A DNA stretch of 64,000 nt from Henricia sp. BOLD:AAB3569 (GCA_037783545.1 JBBELK010000688.1:1-64000); one strand, 5' to 3'. Counted from the stretch's first letter, positions 25,701-38,895 are shown. The notes: generated from the sequence alone by a model not told the origin. Numbers and translations: made by a program.

Positions 25701-28700
25701 GAAATGTCTCCGTCATTTCCCAGCGAAAATCTGTCAATTTTGCATGACAAGTGCGGAATATATACAGTTTGGAGCATGCAAAATTTGAAGTTGGTTGGAA
25801 AATTCCTTGATTTCCAAATTTGCCGGCATTTGGGACACACTTTGACCTAATTCCCGTCACAATCTGGGGTGAGTCAACGGCCGTAGAAATGTAGACCAGC
25901 GCGGCGCAGGGTGTCCCAACAGCCACGGTTAGGGGAATAACCACGCAGCCGAGCTCCGTTTTCCCTAAACTCTGAAATTTCTCCGTCATTTCCCAGCGAA
26001 AATCTGTCAATTTTGCATGACAAGTGCGGAATATATACAGTTTGAAGCATGGAAAATTTGAAGTTGGTTGGAAAATTCCTTGATTTCCAAATTTGCCGGC
26101 ATTTGGGACACACTTTGACCTAATTCCCGTCACAATCTGGGGTGAGTCAACGGCCGTAGAAATGTACACCAGCGCATGCGCAGGGTGTCCCAACAGCCAC
26201 GGTTAGGGGAATAACCACGCAGCCGAGCTCTGTTTTCCCTAAACTCCGAAATTTCTCCGTCATTTCCTAGCGAAAATCTGTCAATTTTGCATGACAAGTG
26301 CGGAATATATACAGTTTGGAGCATGCAAAATTTGAAGTTGGTTGGAAAATTCCTTGATTTCCAAATGTGCCGGCATTTGGGACACACTTTGACCTAATTC
26401 CCGTCACAATCTGGGGTGAGTCAACGGCCGTACAAATGTACACCAGCGCGGCGCATGCGCAGGGTGTCCCAACAGCCACGGTTAGGGGAATAACCACGCA
26501 GCCGAGCTCCGTTTTCCCTAAACTCTGAAATTTCTCCGTCATTTCCCAGCGAAAATCTGTCAATTTTGCATGACAAGTGAGGAATATATACAGTTTGGAG
26601 CATGCAAAATTTGAAGTTGGTTGGAAAATTCCTTGATTTCCAAATTTGCCGGCATTTGGGACACACTTTGACCTAATTCCCGTCACAATCTGGGGTGAGT
26701 CAACGGCCGTACAAATGTACACCAGCGCGGCGCAGGGTGTCCCAACAGCCACGGTTAGGGGAATAACCACGCAGCCGAGCTCCGTTTTCCCTAAACTCTG
26801 AAATTTATCCGTCATTTCCCAGCGAAAATCTGTCAATTTTGCATGACAAGTGCGGAATATATACAGTTTGGAGCATGCAAAATTTGAAGTTGGTTGGAAA
26901 ATCCTTGATTTCCAAATTTGCCGGCATTTGGGACACACTTTGACCTAATTCCCGTCACAATCTGGGGTGAGTCAACGGCCGTACAAATGTACACCAGCGC
27001 GGCGCAGGGTGTCCCAACAGCCACGGTTAGGGGAATAACCACGCAGCCGAGCTCCGTTTTCCCTAAACTCTGAAATTTCTCCGTCATTTCCCAGCGAAAA
27101 TCTGTCAATTTTGCATGACAAGTGCGGAATATATACAGTTTGGAGCATGCAAAATTTGAAGTTGGTTGGAAAATTCCTTGATTTCCAAATTTGCCGGCAT
27201 TTGGGACACACTTTGACCTAATTCCCGTCACAATTTGGGGTGAGTCAACGGCCGTAGAAATGTAGACCAGCGCGGCGCAGGGTGTCCCAACAGCCACGGT
27301 TAGGGGAATAACCACGCAGCCGAGCTCCGTTTTCCCTAAACTCTGAAATTTCTCCGTCATTTCCCAGCGAAAATCTGTCAATTTTGCATGACAAGTGCGG
27401 AATATATACAGTTTGAAGCATGGACAATTTGAAGTTGGTTGGAAAATTCCTTGATTTCCAAATTTGCCGGCATTTGGGACACACTTTGACCTAATTCCCG
27501 TCACAATCTGGGGTGAGTCAACGGCCGTACAAATGTACACCAGCGCGGCGCATGCGCAGGGTGTCCCAACAGCCACGGTTAGGGGAATAACCACGCAGCC
27601 GAGCTCCGTTTTCCCTAAACTCTGAAATTTCTCCGTCATTTCCCAGCGAAAATCTGTCAATTTTGCATGACAAGTGAGGAATATATACAGTTTGGAGCTC
27701 CGTTTTCCCTAAACTCTGAAATGTCTCCGTCATTTCCCAGCGAAAATCTGTCAATTTTGCATGACAAGTGCGGAATATATACAGTTTGGAGCATGCAAAA
27801 TTTGAAGTTGGTTGGAAAATTCCTTGATTTCCAAATTTGCCGGCATTTGGAACACACTTTGACCTAATTCCCGTCACAATCTGGGGTGAGTCAACGGCCG
27901 TAGAAATGTAGACCAGCGCGGCGCAGGGTGTCCCAACAGCCACGGTTAGGGGAATAACCACGCAGCCGAGCTCCGTTTTCCCTAAACTCTGAAATTTCTC
28001 CGTCATTTCCCAGCGAAAATCTGTCAATTTTGCATGACAAGTGCGGAAAATATACAGTTTGGAGCATGCAAAATTTGAAGTTGGTTGGAAAATTCCTTGA
28101 TTTCCAAATGTGCCGGCATTTGGGACACACTTTGACCTAATTCCCGTCACAATCTGGGGTGAGTCAACGGCCGTACAAATGTACACCAGCGCGGCGCATG
28201 CGCAGGGTGTCCCAACAGCCACGGTTAGGGGAATAACCACGCAGCCGAGCTCCGTTTTCCCTAAACTCTGAAATTTCTCCGTCATTTCCCAGCGAAAATC
28301 TGTCAATTTTGCATGACAAGTGAGGAATATATACAGTTTGGAGCATGCAAAATTTGAAGTTGGTTGGAAAATTCCTTGATTTCCAAATTTGCCGGCATTT
28401 GGGACACACTTTGACCTAATTCCCGTCACAATCTGGGGTGAGTCAACGGCCGTACAAATGTACACCAGCGCGGCGCAGGGTGTCCCAACAGCCACGGTTA
28501 GGGGAATAACCACGCAGCCGAGCTCCGTTTTCCCTAAACTCTGAAATTTATCCGTCATTTCCCAGCGAAAATCTGTCAATTTTGCATGACAAGTGCGGAA
28601 TATATACAGTTTGGAGCATGCAAAATTTGAAGTTGGTTGGAAAATCCTTGATTTCCAAATTTGCCGGCATTTGGGACACACTTTGACCTAATTCCCGTCA

Positions 28701-31700
28701 CAATCTGGGGTGAGTCAACGGCCGTACAAATGTACACCAGCGCGGCGCAGGGTGTCCCAACAGCCACGGTTAGGGGAATAACCACGCAGCCGAGCTCCGT
28801 TTTCCCTAAACTCTGAAATTTCTCCGTCATTTCCCAGCGAAAATCTGTCAATTTTGCATGACAAGTGCGGAATATATACAGTTTGGAGCATGCAAAATTT
28901 GAAGTTGGTTGGAAAATTCCTTGATTTCCAAATTTGCCGGCATTTGGGACACACTTTGACCTAATTCCCGTCACAATTTGGGGTGAGTCAACGGCCGTAG
29001 AAATGTAGACCAGCGCGGCGCAGGGTGTCCCAACAGCCACGGTTAGGGGAATAACCACGCAGCCGAGCTCCGTTTTCCCTAAACTCTGAAATTTCTCCGT
29101 CATTTCCCAGCGAAAATCTGTCAATTTTGCATGACAAGTGCGGAATATATACAGTTTGAAGCATGGACAATTTGAAGTTGGTTGGAAAATTCCTTGATTT
29201 CCAAATTTGCCGGCATTTGGGACACACTTTGACCTAATTCCCGTCACAATCTGGGGTGAGTCAACGGCCGTACAAATGTACACCAGCGCGGCGCATGCGC
29301 AGGGTGTCCCAACAGCCACGGTTAGGGGAATAACCACGCAGCCGAGCTCCGTTTTCCCTAAACTCTGAAATTTCTCCGTCATTTCCCAGCGAAAATCTGT
29401 CAATTTTGCATGACAAGTGAGGAATATATACAGTTTGGAGCTCCGTTTTCCCTAAACTCTGAAATGTCTCCGTCATTTCCCAGCGAAAATCTGTCAATTT
29501 TGCATGACAAGTGCGGAATATATACAGTTTGGAGCATGCAAAATTTGAAGTTGGTTGGAAAATTCCTTGATTTCCAAATTTGCCGGCATTTGGAACACAC
29601 TTTGACCTAATTCCCGTCACAATCTGGGGTGAGTCAACGGCCGTAGAAATGTAGACCAGCGCGGCGCAGGGTGTCCCAACAGCCACGGTTAGGGGAATAA
29701 CCACGCAGCCGAGCTCCGTTTTCCCTAAACTCTGAAATTTCTCCGTCATTTCCCAGCGAAAATCTGTCAATTTTGCATGACAAGTGCGGAAAATATACAG
29801 TTTGGAGCATGCAAAATTTGAAGTTGGTTGGAAAATTCCTTGATTTCCAAATGTGCCGGCATTTGGGACACACTTTGACCTAATTCCCGTCACAATCTGG
29901 GGTGAGTCAACGGCCGTACAAATGTACACCAGCGCGGCGCATGCGCAGGGTGTCCCAACAGCCACGGTTAGGGGAATAACCACGCAGCCGAGCTCCGTTT
30001 TCCCTAAACTCTGAAATTTCTCCGTCATTTCCCAGCGAAAATCTGTCAATTTTGCATGACAAGTGAGGAATATATACAGTTTGGAGCATGCAAAATTTGA
30101 AGTTGGTTGGAAAATTCCTTGATTTCCAAATTTGCCGGCATTTGGGACACACTTTGACCTAATTCCCGTCACAATCTGGGGTGAGTCAACGGCCGTACAA
30201 ATGTACACCAGCGCGGCGCAGGGTGTCCCAACAGCCACGGTTAGGGGAATAACCACGCAGCCGAGCTCCGTTTTCCCTAAACTCTGAAATTTCTCCGTCA
30301 TTTCCCAGCGAAAATCTGTCAATTTTGCATGACAAGTGCGGAATATATACAGTTTGGAGCATGCAAAATTTGAAGTTGGTTGGAAAATTCCTTGATTTCC
30401 AAATTTGCCGGCATTTGGGACACACTTTGACCTAATTCCCGTCACAATCTGGGGTGAGTCAACGGCCGTACAAATGTACACCAGCGCGGCGCAGGGTGTC
30501 CCAACAGCCACGGTTAGGGGAATAACCACGCAGCCGAGCTCCGTTTTCCCTAAACTCTTAAATTTCTCCGTCATTTCCCAGCGAAAATCTGTCAATTTTG
30601 CATGACAAGTGCGGAATATATACAGTTTGGAGCATGCAAAATTTGAAGTTGGTTGGAAAATTCCTTGATTTCCAAATTTGCCGGCATTTGGGACACACTT
30701 TGACCTAATTCCCGTCACAATCTGGGGTGAGTCAACGGCCGTACAAATGTACACCAGCGCGGCGCAGGGTGTCCCAACAGCCACGGTTAGGGGAATAACC
30801 ACGCAGCCGAGCTCCGTTTTACTTAAACTCTGAAATTTCTCCGTCATTTCCCAGCGAAAATCTGTCAATTTTGCATGACAAGTGCGGAATATATACAGTT
30901 TGGAGCATGCAAAATGTGAAGTTGGTTGGAAAATTCCTTGATTTCCAAATTTGCCGGCATTTGGGACACACTTTGACCTAATTCCCGTCACAATTTGGGG
31001 TGAGTCAACGGCCGTAGAAATGTACACCAGCGCGGCGCAGGGTGTCCCAACAGCCACGGTTAGGGGAATAACCACGCAGCCGAGCTCCGTTTTCCCTAAA
31101 CGCTGAAATTTCTCCGTCATTTCCCAGCGAAAATCTTTCAATTTTGCATGACAAGTGCGGAATATATACAGTTTGGAGCATGCACAATTTGAAGTTGGTT
31201 GGAAAATTCCTTGATTTCCAAATTTGCCGGCATTTGGGACACACTTTGACCTAATTCCCGTCACAATCTGGGGTGAGTCAACGGCCGTAGAAATGTACAC
31301 CAGCGCATGCGCAGGGTGTCCCAACAGCCACGGTTAGGGGAATAACCACGCAGCCGAGCTCCGTTTTCCCTAAACTCCGAAATTTCTCCGTCATTTCCCA
31401 GCGAAAATCTGTCAATTTTGCATGACAAGTGAGGAATATATACAGTTTGGAGCATGCAAAATTTGAAGTTGGTTGGAAAATTCCTTGATTTCCAAATGTG
31501 CCGGCATTTGGGACACACTTTGACCTAATTCCCGTCACAATCTGGGGTGAGTCAACGGCCGTACAAATGTACACCAGCGCGGCGCAGGGTGTCCCAACAG
31601 CCACGGTTAGGGGAATAACCACGCAGCCGAGCTCCGTTTTCCCTAAACTCTGAAATTTCTCCGTCATTTCCCAGCGAAAATCTGTCAATTTTGCATGACA

Positions 31701-34700
31701 AGTGCGGAATATATACAGTTTGGAGCATGCAAAATTTGAAGTTGGTTGGAAAATTCCTTGATTTCCAAATTTGCCGGCATTTGGGACACACTTTGACCTA
31801 ATTCCCGTCACAATTTGGGGTGAGTCAACGGCCGTAGAAATGTACACCAGCGCGGCGCAGGGTGTCCCAACAGCCACGGTTAGGGGAATAACCACGCAGC
31901 CGAGCTCCGTTTTCCCTAAACGCTGAAATTTCTCCGTCATTTCCCAGCGAAAATCTTTCAATTTTGCATGACAAGTGCGGAATATATACAGTTTGGAGCA
32001 TGCACAATTTGAAGTTGGTTGGAAAATTCCTTGATTTCCAAATTTGCCGGCATTTGGGACACACTTTGACCTAATTCCCGTCACAATCTGGGGTGAGTCA
32101 ACGGCCGTAGAAATGTACACCAGCGCATGCGCAGGGTGTCCCAACAGCCACGGTTAGGGGAATAACCACGCAGCCGAGCTCCGTTTTCCCTAAACTCCGA
32201 AATTTCTCCGTCATTTCCCAGCGAAAATCTGTCAATTTTGCATGACAAGTGAGGAATATATACAGTTTGGAGCATGCAAAATTTGAAGTTGGTTGGAAAA
32301 TTCCTTGATTTCCAAATGTGCCGGCATTTGGGACACACTTTGACCTAATTCCCGTCACAATCTGGGGTGAGTCAACGGCCGTACAAATGTACACCAGCGC
32401 GGCGCAGGGTGTCCCAACAGCCACGGTTAGGGGAATAACCACGCAGCCGAGCTCCGTTTTCCCTAAACTCTGAAATTTCTCCGTCATTTCCCAGCGAAAA
32501 TCTGTCAATTTTGCATGACAAGTGCGGAATATATACAGTTTGGAGCATGCAAAATTTGAAGTTGGTTGGAAAATTCCTTGATTTCCAAATTTGCCGGCAT
32601 TTGGGACACACTTTGACCTAATTCCCGTCACAATTTGGGGTGAGTCAACGGCCTTAGAAATGTACACCAGCGCGGCGAAGGGTGTCCCAACAGCCACGGT
32701 TAGGGGAATAACCACGCAGCCGAGCTCCGTTTTCCCTAAACTCTGAAATTTCTCCGTCATTTCCCAGCGAAAATCTGTCAATTTTGCATGACAAGTGCGG
32801 AATATATACAGTTTGGAGCATGCACAATTTGAAGTTGGTTGGAAAATTCCTTGATTTCCAAATTTGCCGGCATTTGGGACACACTTTGACCTAATTCCCG
32901 TCACAATCTGGGGTGAGTCAACGGCCGTAGAAATGTACACCAGCGCATGCGCAGGGTGTCCCAACAGCCACGGTTAGGGGAATAGCCACGCAGCCGAGCT
33001 CCGTTTTCCCTAAACTCCGAAATTTCTCCGTCATTTCCCAGCGAAAATCTGTCAATTTTGCATGACAAGTGCGGAATATATACAGTTTGGAGCATGCAAA
33101 ATTTGAAGTTGGTTGGAAAATTCCTTGATTTCCAAATGTGCCGGCATTTGGGACACACTTTGACCTAATTCCCGTCACAATCTGGGGTGAGTCAACGGCC
33201 GTACAAATGTACACCAGCGCGGCGCATGCGCAGGGTGTCCCAACAGCCACGGTTAGGGGAATAACCACGCAGCCGAGCTCCGTTTTCCCTAAACTCTGAA
33301 ATTTCTCCGTCATTTCCCAGCGAAAATCTGTCAATTTTGCATGACAAGTGAGGAATATATACAGTTTGGAGCTCCGTTTTCCCTAAACTCTGAAATGTCT
33401 CCGTCATTTCCCAGCGAAAATCTGTCAATTTTGCATGACAAGTGCGGAATATATACAGTTTGGAGCATGCAAAATTTGAAGTTGGTTGGAAAATTCCTTG
33501 ATTTCCAAATTTGCCGGCATTTGGGACACACTTTGACCTAATTCCCGTCACAATCTGGGGTGAGTCAACGGCCGTAGAAATGTAGACCAGCGCGGCGCAG
33601 GGTGTCCCAACAGCCACGGTTAGGGGAATAACCACGCAGCCGAGCTCCGTTTTCCCTAAACTCTGAAATTTCTCCGTCATTTCCCAGCGAAAATCTGTCA
33701 ATTTTGCATGACAAGTGCGGAATATATACAGTTTGAAGCATGGAAAATTTGAAGTTGGTTGGAAAATTCCTTGATTTCCAAATTTGCCGGCATTTGGGAC
33801 ACACTTTGACCTAATTCCCGTCACAATCTGGGGTGAGTCAACGGCCGTAGAAATGTACACCAGCGCATGCGCAGGGTGTCCCAACAGCCACGGTTAGGGG
33901 AATAACCACGCAGCCGAGCTCTGTTTTCCCTAAACTCCGAAATTTCTCCGTCATTTCCCAGCGAAAATCTGTCAATTTTGCATGACAAGTGCGGAATATA
34001 TACAGTTTGGAGCATGCAAAATTTGAAGTTGGTTGGAAAATTCCTTGATTTCCAAATGTGCCGGCATTTGGGACACACTTTGACCTAATTCCCGTCACAA
34101 TCTGGGGTGAGTCAACGGCCGTACAAATGTACACCAGCGCGGCGCATGCGCAGGGTGTCCCAACAGCCACGGTTAGGGGAATAACCACGCAGCCGAGCTC
34201 CGTTTTCCCTAAACTCTGAAATTTCTCCGTCATTTCCCAGCGAAAATCTGTCAATTTTGCATGACAAGTGAGGAATATATACAGTTTGGAGCTCCGTTTT
34301 CCCTAAACTCTGAAATGTCTCCGTCATTTCCCAGCGAAAATCTGTCAATTTTGCATGACAAGTGCGGAATATATACAGTTTGGAGCATGCAAAATTTGAA
34401 GTTGGTTGGAAAATTCCTTGATTTCCAAATTTGCCGGCATTTGGAACACACTTTGACCTAATTCCCGTCACAATCTGGGGTGAGTCAACGGCCGTAGAAA
34501 TGTAGACCAGCGCGGCGCAGGGTGTCCCAACAGCCACGGTTAGGGGAATAACCACGCAGCCGAGCTCCGTTTTCCCTAAACTCTGAAATTTCTCCGTCAT
34601 TTCCCAGCGAAAATCTGTCAATTTTGCATGACAAGTGCGGAAAATATACAGTTTGGAGCATGCAAAATTTGAAGTTGGTTGGAAAATTCCTTGATTTCCA

Positions 34701-37208
34701 AATGTGCCGGCATTTGGGACACACTTTGACCTAATTCCCGTCACAATCTGGGGTGAGTCAACGGCCGTACAAATGTACACCAGCGCGGCGCATGCGCAGG
34801 GTGTCCCAACAGCCACGGTTAGGGGAATAACCACGCAGCCGAGCTCCGTTTTCCCTAAACTCTGAAATTTCTCCGTCATTTCCCAGCGAAAATCTGTCAA
34901 TTTTGCATGACAAGTGAGGAATATATACAGTTTGGAGCATGCAAAATTTGAAGTTGGTTGGAAAATTCCTTGATTTCCAAATTTGCCGGCATTTGGGACA
35001 CACTTTGACCTAATTCCCGTCACAATCTGGGGTGAGTCAACGGCCGTACAAATGTACACCAGCGCGGCGCAGGGTGTCCCAACAGCCACGGTTAGGGGAA
35101 TAACCACGCAGCCGAGCTCCGTTTTCCCTAAACTCTGAAATTTCTCCGTCATTTCCCAGCGAAAATCTGTCAATTTTGCATGACAAGTGCGGAATATATA
35201 CAGTTTGGAGCATGCAAAATTTGAAGTTGGTTGGAAAATTCCTTGATTTCCAAATTTGCCGGCATTTGGGACACACTTTGGCCTAATTCCCGTTACAATC
35301 TGGGGTGAGTCAACGGCCGTACAAATGTACACCAGCGCGGCGCAGGGTGTCCCAACAGCCACGGTTAGGGGAATAACCACGCATCCGAGCTCCGTTTTCC
35401 CTAAACTCTGAAATGTCTCCGTCATTTCCCAGCGAAAATCTGTCAATTTTGCATGACAAGTGCGGAATATATACAGTTTGGAGCATGCAAAATTTGAAGT
35501 TGGTTGGAAAATTCCTTGATTTCCAAATTTGCCGGCATTTGGGACACACTTTGACCTAATTCCCGTCACAATCTGGGGTGAGTCAACGGCCGTAGAAATG
35601 TACACCAGCGCGGCGCAGGGTGTCCCAACAGCCACGGTTAGGGGAATAACCACGCAGCCGAGCTCCGTTTTCCCTAAACTCTGAAATTTCTCCGTCATTT
35701 CCCAGCGAAAATCTGTCAATTTCGCATGACAAGTGCGGAATATATACAGTTTGGAGCATGCAAAATTTGAAGTTGGTTGGAAAATTCCTTGATTTCCAAA
35801 TTTGCTGGCATTTGGGACACACTTTGACCTAATTCCCGTCACAATCTGGGGTGAGTCAACGGCCGTAGAAATGTACACCAGCGCATGCGCAGGGTGTCCC
35901 AACAGCCACGGTTAGGGGAATAACCACGCAGCCGAGCTCCGTTTTCCCTAAACTCCGAAATTTCTCCGTCATTTCCCAGCGAAAATCTGTCAATTTTGCA
36001 TGACAAGTGCGGAATATATACAGTTTGGAGCATGCAAAATTTGAAGTTGGTTGGAAAATTCCTTGATTTCCAAATGTGCCGGCATTTGGGACACACTTTG
36101 ACCTAATTCCCGTCACAATCTGGGGTGAGTCAACGGCCGTACAAATGTACACCAGCGCGGCGCATGCGCAGGGTGTCCCAACAGCCACGGTTAGGGGAAT
36201 AACCACGCAGCCGAGCTCCGTTTTCCCTAAACTCTGAAATTTCTCCGTCATTTCCCAGCGAAAATCTGTCAATTTTGCATGACAAGTGAGGAATATATAC
36301 AATTTGGAGCATGCAAAATTTGAAGTTGGTTGGAAAATTCCTTGATTTCCAAATTTGCCGGCATTTGGGACACACTTTGACCTAATTCCCGTCACAATCT
36401 GGGGTGAGTCAACGGCCGTACAAATGTACACCAGCGCGGCGCAGGGTGTCCCAACAGCCACGGTTAGGGGAATAACCACGCAGCCGAGCTCCGTTTTCCC
36501 TAAACTCTGAAATTTCTCCGTCATTTCCCAGCGAAAATCTGTCAATTTTGCATGACAAGTGCGGAATATATACAGCTTGGAGCATGCAAAATTTGAAGTT
36601 GGTTGGAAAATTCCTTGATTTCCAAATTTGCCGGCATTTGGGACACACTTTGACCTAATTCCCGTCACAATCTGGGGTGAGTCAACGGCCGTACAAATGT
36701 ACACCAGCGCGGCGCAGGGTGTCCCAACAGCCACGGTTAGGGGAATAACCACGCAGCCGAGCTCCGTTTTCCCTAATCTCTGAAATGTCTCCGTCATTTC
36801 CCAGCGAAAATCTGTCAATTTTGCATGACAAGTGCGGAATATATACAGTTTGGAGCATGCAAAATTTGAAGTTGGTTGGAAAATTCCTTGATTTCCAAAT
36901 TTGCCGGCATTTGGGACACACTTTGACCTAATTCCCGTCACAATCTGGGGTGAGTCAACGGCCGTAGAAATGTACACCAGCGCGGCGCAGGGTGTCCCAA
37001 CAGCCACGGTTAGGGGAATAACCACGCAGCCGAGCTCCGTTTTCCCTAAACTCTGAAATTTCTCCGTCATTTCCCAGCGAAAATCTGTCAATTTCGCATG
37101 ACAAGTGCGGAATATATACAGTTTGGAGCATGCAAAATTTGAAGTTGGTTGGAAAATTCCTTGATTTCCAAATTTGCCGGCATTTGGGACACACTTTGAC
37201 CTAATTCC
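22740..37208. repeat. Satellite sub-domain III: recent large segmental duplications
   Basis: Private variants tie distant blocks together. Offset 6871 bp links about 23.3-24.9 kb with 30.2-31.8 kb: CTCTTAA at 23,681 and 30,552, TTTTACTTAAAC near 23,947 and 30,818, and AAACGCTG at 24,228 and 31,099. Offset 7691 bp links about 24.4-26.5 kb with 32.1-34.2 kb. Offset 1743 bp makes 26.7-28.4 kb and 28.4-30.2 kb an adjacent tandem pair. Five of the seven GAGC-junction chimeric monomers lie here. The near identity of the blocks implies young amplification; assembly duplication is the main alternative. Confidence 0.7.
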
Positions 37209-37402
37209 GAGCATATACTAACAGTCTGTCCATATTATTTTACGTCGCACATTATGCATTGGTTACAAGTATGCCTTTCTTGTGTATTAACAGGAACGGG
37301 TTAATGAAACTCTGTGTAAAAAACAATGTTTACAGTGTGGAATATTCTTATGGAATCAATTGTGTTAAGCAATTCCGATGTCATTCGCCACTGAAAGACA
37401 GA
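37208..37402. other. Array flank, no recognisable feature
   Basis: Ordinary AT-rich sequence starts immediately after the last satellite monomer. I see no target-site duplication, inverted repeat or coding exon that would explain the boundary. Confidence 0.5.
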
Positions 37403-37745
37403 TTAGCCCTTTCAGCCCCAATGGCGACTTTAGTCGCCCGTGCACTGTACCACGCTTGAGCCCCAATGGCCACCGCTTTCGTTTGGTGTATGATACAATA
37501 GGGGTCGCCATTACGATTTTTTTGAAAACGACACGTGAAAAAACCTGCAACAAAATTGAATCTTCTTGCCAAAATGTGAGCACCATGGCTGATCGCGATG
37601 CAGAGATACTTGAAGAATTTTTGCAGACAGTGACTCTGACATGGATTATGTGAGTTCATCCGAAGAATCCGCTGAAACTAGCCACGAATCTGATGAATAT
37701 TCTTCGTCTAAGTCTTCAGACTCGGATATTACAACGCACAGTTAG
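37403..37745 (+). mobile_element. Decayed piggyBac-like element, 5' end with start of a broken transposase-like ORF
   Basis: The segment opens with TTAG-CCCTTT (37,403-37,412), close to the TTAA target plus CCC(T) terminus of piggyBac-family transposons. It is followed by a compact hairpin GGCGACTTTAGTCGCC (37,423-37,438), a structure typical of piggyBac subterminal ends. The word AGCCCCAATGGC occurs at 37,414 and again near 37,460 as a subterminal direct repeat. Downstream, ATG at 37,585 in a CACCATGG context opens an acidic, serine-rich N-terminus (MADRDAEILEEFLQ). After one apparent single-base deletion near 37,626 the reading continues in another frame as a D/S/E-rich stretch and stops at 37,743. 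PiggyBac transposases commonly start with such acidic tails. No DDD catalytic domain and no right terminal repeat are visible, so this would be a truncated relic or MITE derivative. A chance acidic ORF is the alternative. Confidence 0.5.
37585..37745 (+). pseudogene. Frameshifted acidic N-terminal ORF, piggyBac transposase-like remnant
   Basis: The ATG at 37,585 starts MADRDAEILEEFLQ. The original frame ends at 37,650, while the frame reaching TAG at 37,743-37,745 encodes a run rich in Asp, Ser and Glu (DSDSDMDYVSSSEE and onward). Joining needs one base near 37,626, so the ORF is broken. Composition and position behind a piggyBac-like end suggest a transposase N-terminus, but no conserved domain is present, so family assignment is inference. 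Confidence 0.4.
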
Positions 37746-38895
37746 TGTGAGTGTAATGATTGCACACCATAGGAACCAATGCTAAATGCCCAATTTTCAA
37801 AAATCATTTTAAAATACCCACAACTCTCTTAGCGTCTGGAGACGACAACCAAAATACACATTGAAATCTCATCTTTTTAATTCTGTTCAATTTTATTGGG
37901 GTAATCCGTCACTTTCATTCCCTAATTTCCACATATGAAACAAAACTACCCCTGCAAGAGTGAAAATTGCCAAACAGACCAGCGCCATTTTGAAAAAAAG
38001 TCACATTCGCTACTGGGAAAAATAGGGCAACTTTCACGAGCTACATTCTCCAAAATGTTTGTACTTGGAAGAAAAAATACCCCACATCACGATGGTGGCC
38101 AGTTTCCCCACAAGACCACACTTGTTCAGCTCGCAATTCTCTCTAATATAGAATAATTTGAGGGCATACAAAATATTCATGAGCTCGGCGCACGCATCTT
38201 TGCCTATTTACTTGGGCGCACTAATGTGTATTCATGTATGAACTCGCGGTGACCTTGTGCCAGTGCACGTAGCCACGCACGTAGCACGTGGACTGGGAGC
38301 ACTGTGTGAATAAACAACGTGGGCATTGCAGGCTGCATGCGCATAAACAAAGTGGGGCTGATACGGTTAAAGGTACACACCTGCCTACTGTTTACATGAT
38401 TTAGTGATGTAGCAGCATTGACAATACTTTTTTGATGGTCGTTGCGAAAACAATATCATCAAAATATCCCGTAATTTACTAAAGCAGTGCAAAAATAACA
38501 AAAACGGTCAAAAGACGGGTTATAACTTATACGCTTTACCAGCCGTTGTAACTACGCGAGAGCCTCACGACTTTGTCACAAACGATTCGCTCTTCTCCTG
38601 CTCAGGATATCTCCAATTTTCTGCTCACGATTTCACTGGACAGCCCGGACGACCGAATAGGAATTTCCCTTTTCTTTTGAGGAGTTGGCATCATGTTTTT
38701 TCTTCACGAACGTACGTGCACCGAAGCAACACGCCTGCGTGTGTGTGCACTCAGGCTATTTGCCGTGCATGCTGCGCGGGGCAAATTTCTACACTCCACG
38801 GTAGCCTGCCGTAGCACGCGCTCGCTCCCTTTCTCCGGACTCTCGAAAAAAACGATTATGTTCGAATTTTCATACTTATGTTTAACTTTGTTTCA
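37746..38895. other. Intergenic sequence with no supported gene
   Basis: Small ORFs are present but lack recognisable domains. Around 38,255-38,300 the words CACGTAG, CACGCACGTAG and CACGTGG cluster, giving several E-box-like cores. I see no convincing exon or repeat here. Confidence 0.5.

Larger units (their letters stand above)
1..37208. repeat. 273-bp satellite DNA array (about 136 tandem monomers, left end outside the window)
   Basis: The same unit recurs head to tail with a basic period of 273 bp: the word GTGAGTCAACGG starts at 87, 360, 633, 906 and so on. Copies differ by only a few bases. Diagnostic variants are GTAC or GTAG before AAATG, CTCTGAA / CTCTAAA / CTCCGAA, CCCAG or CCTAG, ATTTTGC or ATCTTGC, and GCAAAATT / GCACAATT / GCAAATTT. 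Some monomers are 279 bp through a CATGCG insertion, and a few carry single-base indels. Each monomer has a 9-bp inverted repeat TTGGGACAC / GTGTCCCAA (48-56 and 129-137 in the first), a TGAGTCA word (88-94) and, in one allele, GTACA-AA-TGTAC (101-112). The array begins in mid-monomer at base 1 and ends abruptly after CTAATTCC near 37,208. Such high-identity tandem DNA is typical of centromeric or heterochromatic satellite; chromosomal location cannot be read here. Confidence 0.97.

Noticed and set aside
1-37208. Dozens of ORFs of 60-770 codons on the minus strand and short ones on the plus strand
   Set aside because: All are the same tandem monomer read in frames that happen to stay open because its length is a multiple of three. 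Stops and frameshifts occur freely in other monomers.
1-37208. Regularly spaced repeats as a possible CRISPR array
   Set aside because: The whole 273-bp unit repeats with no unique spacers, no short 24-40 bp repeat and no cas genes; the rest of the window is eukaryotic in style.
1-37208. CENP-B box in the monomer
   Set aside because: I looked for the TTCG-N4-A-N2-CGGG core on both strands of the consensus and did not find it.
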